NCBI GenBank assembly: GCA_027483945.1 | Contig: JAIXTM010000001.1 | Coordinates: 62,001 to 126,000, forward strand | Reading direction: 5' to 3' | Source: Hyphomicrobiales bacterium | GTDB taxonomy: Bacteria > Pseudomonadota > Alphaproteobacteria > Rhizobiales > Beijerinckiaceae | DNA: 64,000 nucleotides | In this document: in pieces, positions 63,028 to 64,000 of the stretch | Layout: the number at the start of each line of letters is the position of its first letter | How positions within the stretch are numbered: position 1 is the stretch's first letter | The notes under the pieces: generated by a model | What the model saw: the letters and a program-made list of their open reading frames with translations, nothing else | Databases searched by the model: none | What the model was told of the DNA's origin: nothing | Position numbers and translations under genes: made by a program

Positions 63028-64000
63028 CGGGCGTCACCATGACCTTGACGGCCTGCCGGGATGCCATCGCCATGAAGCCCTCCCCGATGCGTGACAGGGG
63101 CAGGCGGTGGGATACGAGCCGACGCAGGACCTCGCCATCGTCTGCGAGCGCGGCGAGCACCTCCGGCCAGGCCGAAAGCGGCGCGCGGTAGGAGCCGACG
63201 ATGCGCTGGTGGCGGCGCACCAGCGCGGTCAGGTCCACCTGCGCAGGGGCGGCATGGATGCCGGCGATGACGAGCCGCCCGAAGGGCGCGAGCAGGGAGA
63301 TCAGCTCGGGCACGAGCGCTGCGACGCCTGTCGCTTCGATGACGGCGTCGTGTTCGGCGGGCAGGCCGGCATCGGCCAGCGACCGGGTCAGCCCCGCATC
63401 CGCAGTGTCCAGGCAGTCGGCGAACCCCATGGCGCGGGCGCAGGCGAGGCGCGGCTCGTCCCGCCGCCCCGCAACGACCACGCGCCGCGCGCCGGCCTTC
63501 CGCGCGAAATGGGCGGCGGCGAGGCCGATGGGGCCGGGGCCGACGACGAGGACGCGGTCGCCCGGCTCGATCGCCGCGTTGCGGGCGGCCTCGTGAGACA
63601 CGGTCAGCGGCTCGGTCAGGGCGGCGAGTTCCGCATCGATATCCTCTGGGACGGCGACCAGATTGGCCTCCGGCACCACGATTTCGGAGGCGAAGGCGCC
63701 CGAGCGGTGGATGCCGATGCCGCGGCGGGCCCGGCAGGATCCCGACCGGCCGCTCAGGCAGGCCTCGCAGCGGCCGCAAAGGACGGAGGGTCGCAGTACC
63801 GCCCGGCGTCCCAGCCAGGCGTCCGGGCCTTCGATCACGATACCGGCCGCCTCGTGCCCGAGCGTGACCGGCAGGCACGACGCCATGGACTCGTAGCCCG
63901 GCGTCCATTCCGCGATGTGGATGTCGGTGCCGCAGATGCCCGCCGCCTCCATCCGCAGCAGGACCTCCCCGGCAGCAGGCCGCGGGCGGGCTGTGCCGAC
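63020..64000 (-). CDS. Zinc-dependent medium-chain dehydrogenase, truncated by window end
   Basis: At least 326 residues; the frame stays open to base 64000, so the N-terminus lies outside. Catalytic zinc ligands are Cys and Thr/Asp in EAAGICGTDIHIAEW and His-Glu in LGHEAAGIV; structural zinc cysteines are in LCGRCEACLSGRSGSCRAR. The NAD(P) fold starts GDRVLVVGPGPIGLAAAHFAR. Substrate (alcohol, sugar or threonine-like) is not clear. The overlapping EthD-like gene suggests catabolism. Confidence 0.9.
   Translation of the reverse strand, partial: VGTARPRPAAGEVLLRMEAAGICGTDIHIAEWTPGYESMASCLPVTLGHEAAGIVIEGPDAWLGRRAVLRPSVLCGRCEACLSGRSGSCRARRGIGIHRSGAFASEIVVPEANLVAVPEDIDAELAALTEPLTVSHEAARNAAIEPGDRVLVVGPGPIGLAAAHFARKAGARRVVVAGRRDEPRLACARAMGFADCLDTADAGLTRSLADAGLPAEHDAVIEATGVAALVPELISLLAPFGRLVIAGIHAAPAQVDLTALVRRHQRIVGSYRAPLSAWPEVLAALADDGEVLRRLVSHRLPLSRIGEGFMAMASRQAVKVMVTPDG

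Overview
The window is a 64 kb, high-GC (roughly two thirds G+C), densely coded chromosome segment of an alphaproteobacterium. It is most likely a member of the Hyphomicrobiales (Rhizobiales), possibly near Methylobacteriaceae, Beijerinckiaceae or Bosea-like families; the genus cannot be fixed from the sequence alone. The pointers are a GcrA cell-cycle regulator with GANTC sites upstream, a rhizobial-type Mur box in front of mntH, a tandem cold-shock protein with a glycine-rich linker, a Ku/LigD pair and two YkuD lipoproteins. There are no rRNA genes, CRISPR arrays, complete insertion sequences or prophages.

Layout. 40-654 is an RNase D-like nuclease. 735-2443 is a small AT-richer island between 24-bp direct repeats of the tRNA-Leu(CAG) 3' end, holding one unknown membrane/coiled-coil gene. 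2570-7368 is a ugp-type glycerol-3-phosphate ABC operon with a Pho box and one extra secreted protein. 7630-10484 holds glutamate-cysteine ligase, an EamA exporter and a double cold-shock protein. 10617-15351 is the NHEJ pair ligD-ku plus a GCS2-type ligase. 15423-21690 is one operon (M20 deacylase, TauABC-like transporter, TauE/SafE permease, AtzF-like amidase) preceded by a near-perfect sigma-54 promoter, which points to nitrogen scavenging. 21899-29144 holds regulators (Crp/Fnr, ArsR, RpiR), a NIPSNAP protein, a YkuD lipoprotein with altered active-site residues, a hydrolase, an orphan peptide-type binding protein, a probable truncated polymorphic protein with a small partner gene, and tRNA-Ser(GGA).

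29318-36495 includes msrA, hisS (with an in-frame palindromic repeat), a 600-bp mosaic of palindromic repeats, an aminotransferase and cobQ. 35659-40629 is a cobalamin locus: a BtuF-like protein, then a cobalamin riboswitch driving btuB-btuC-btuD. 40949-45236 is rpmI-rplT-pheS-pheT, divergent from gcrA. 46316-54060 is the complete phosphate regulon core phoR-pstSCAB-phoU-phoB with a perfect Pho box before pstS; the same kind of box before ugpB ties the two phosphate systems together. 54100-64000 holds a flippase-like membrane protein, a canonical YkuD transpeptidase, leuA, mntH, a periplasmic ClpP-like protein, an M19 dipeptidase, a DMT exporter, an EthD-like protein and a zinc-type dehydrogenase that runs off the end.

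The best candidates for something undescribed are the single-gene tRNA-Leu island, the palindromic element translated inside hisS, the YkuD paralogue that kept its cysteine but lost the usual histidine and arginine, the sigma-54 operon, and the small two-gene unit beside tRNA-Ser.
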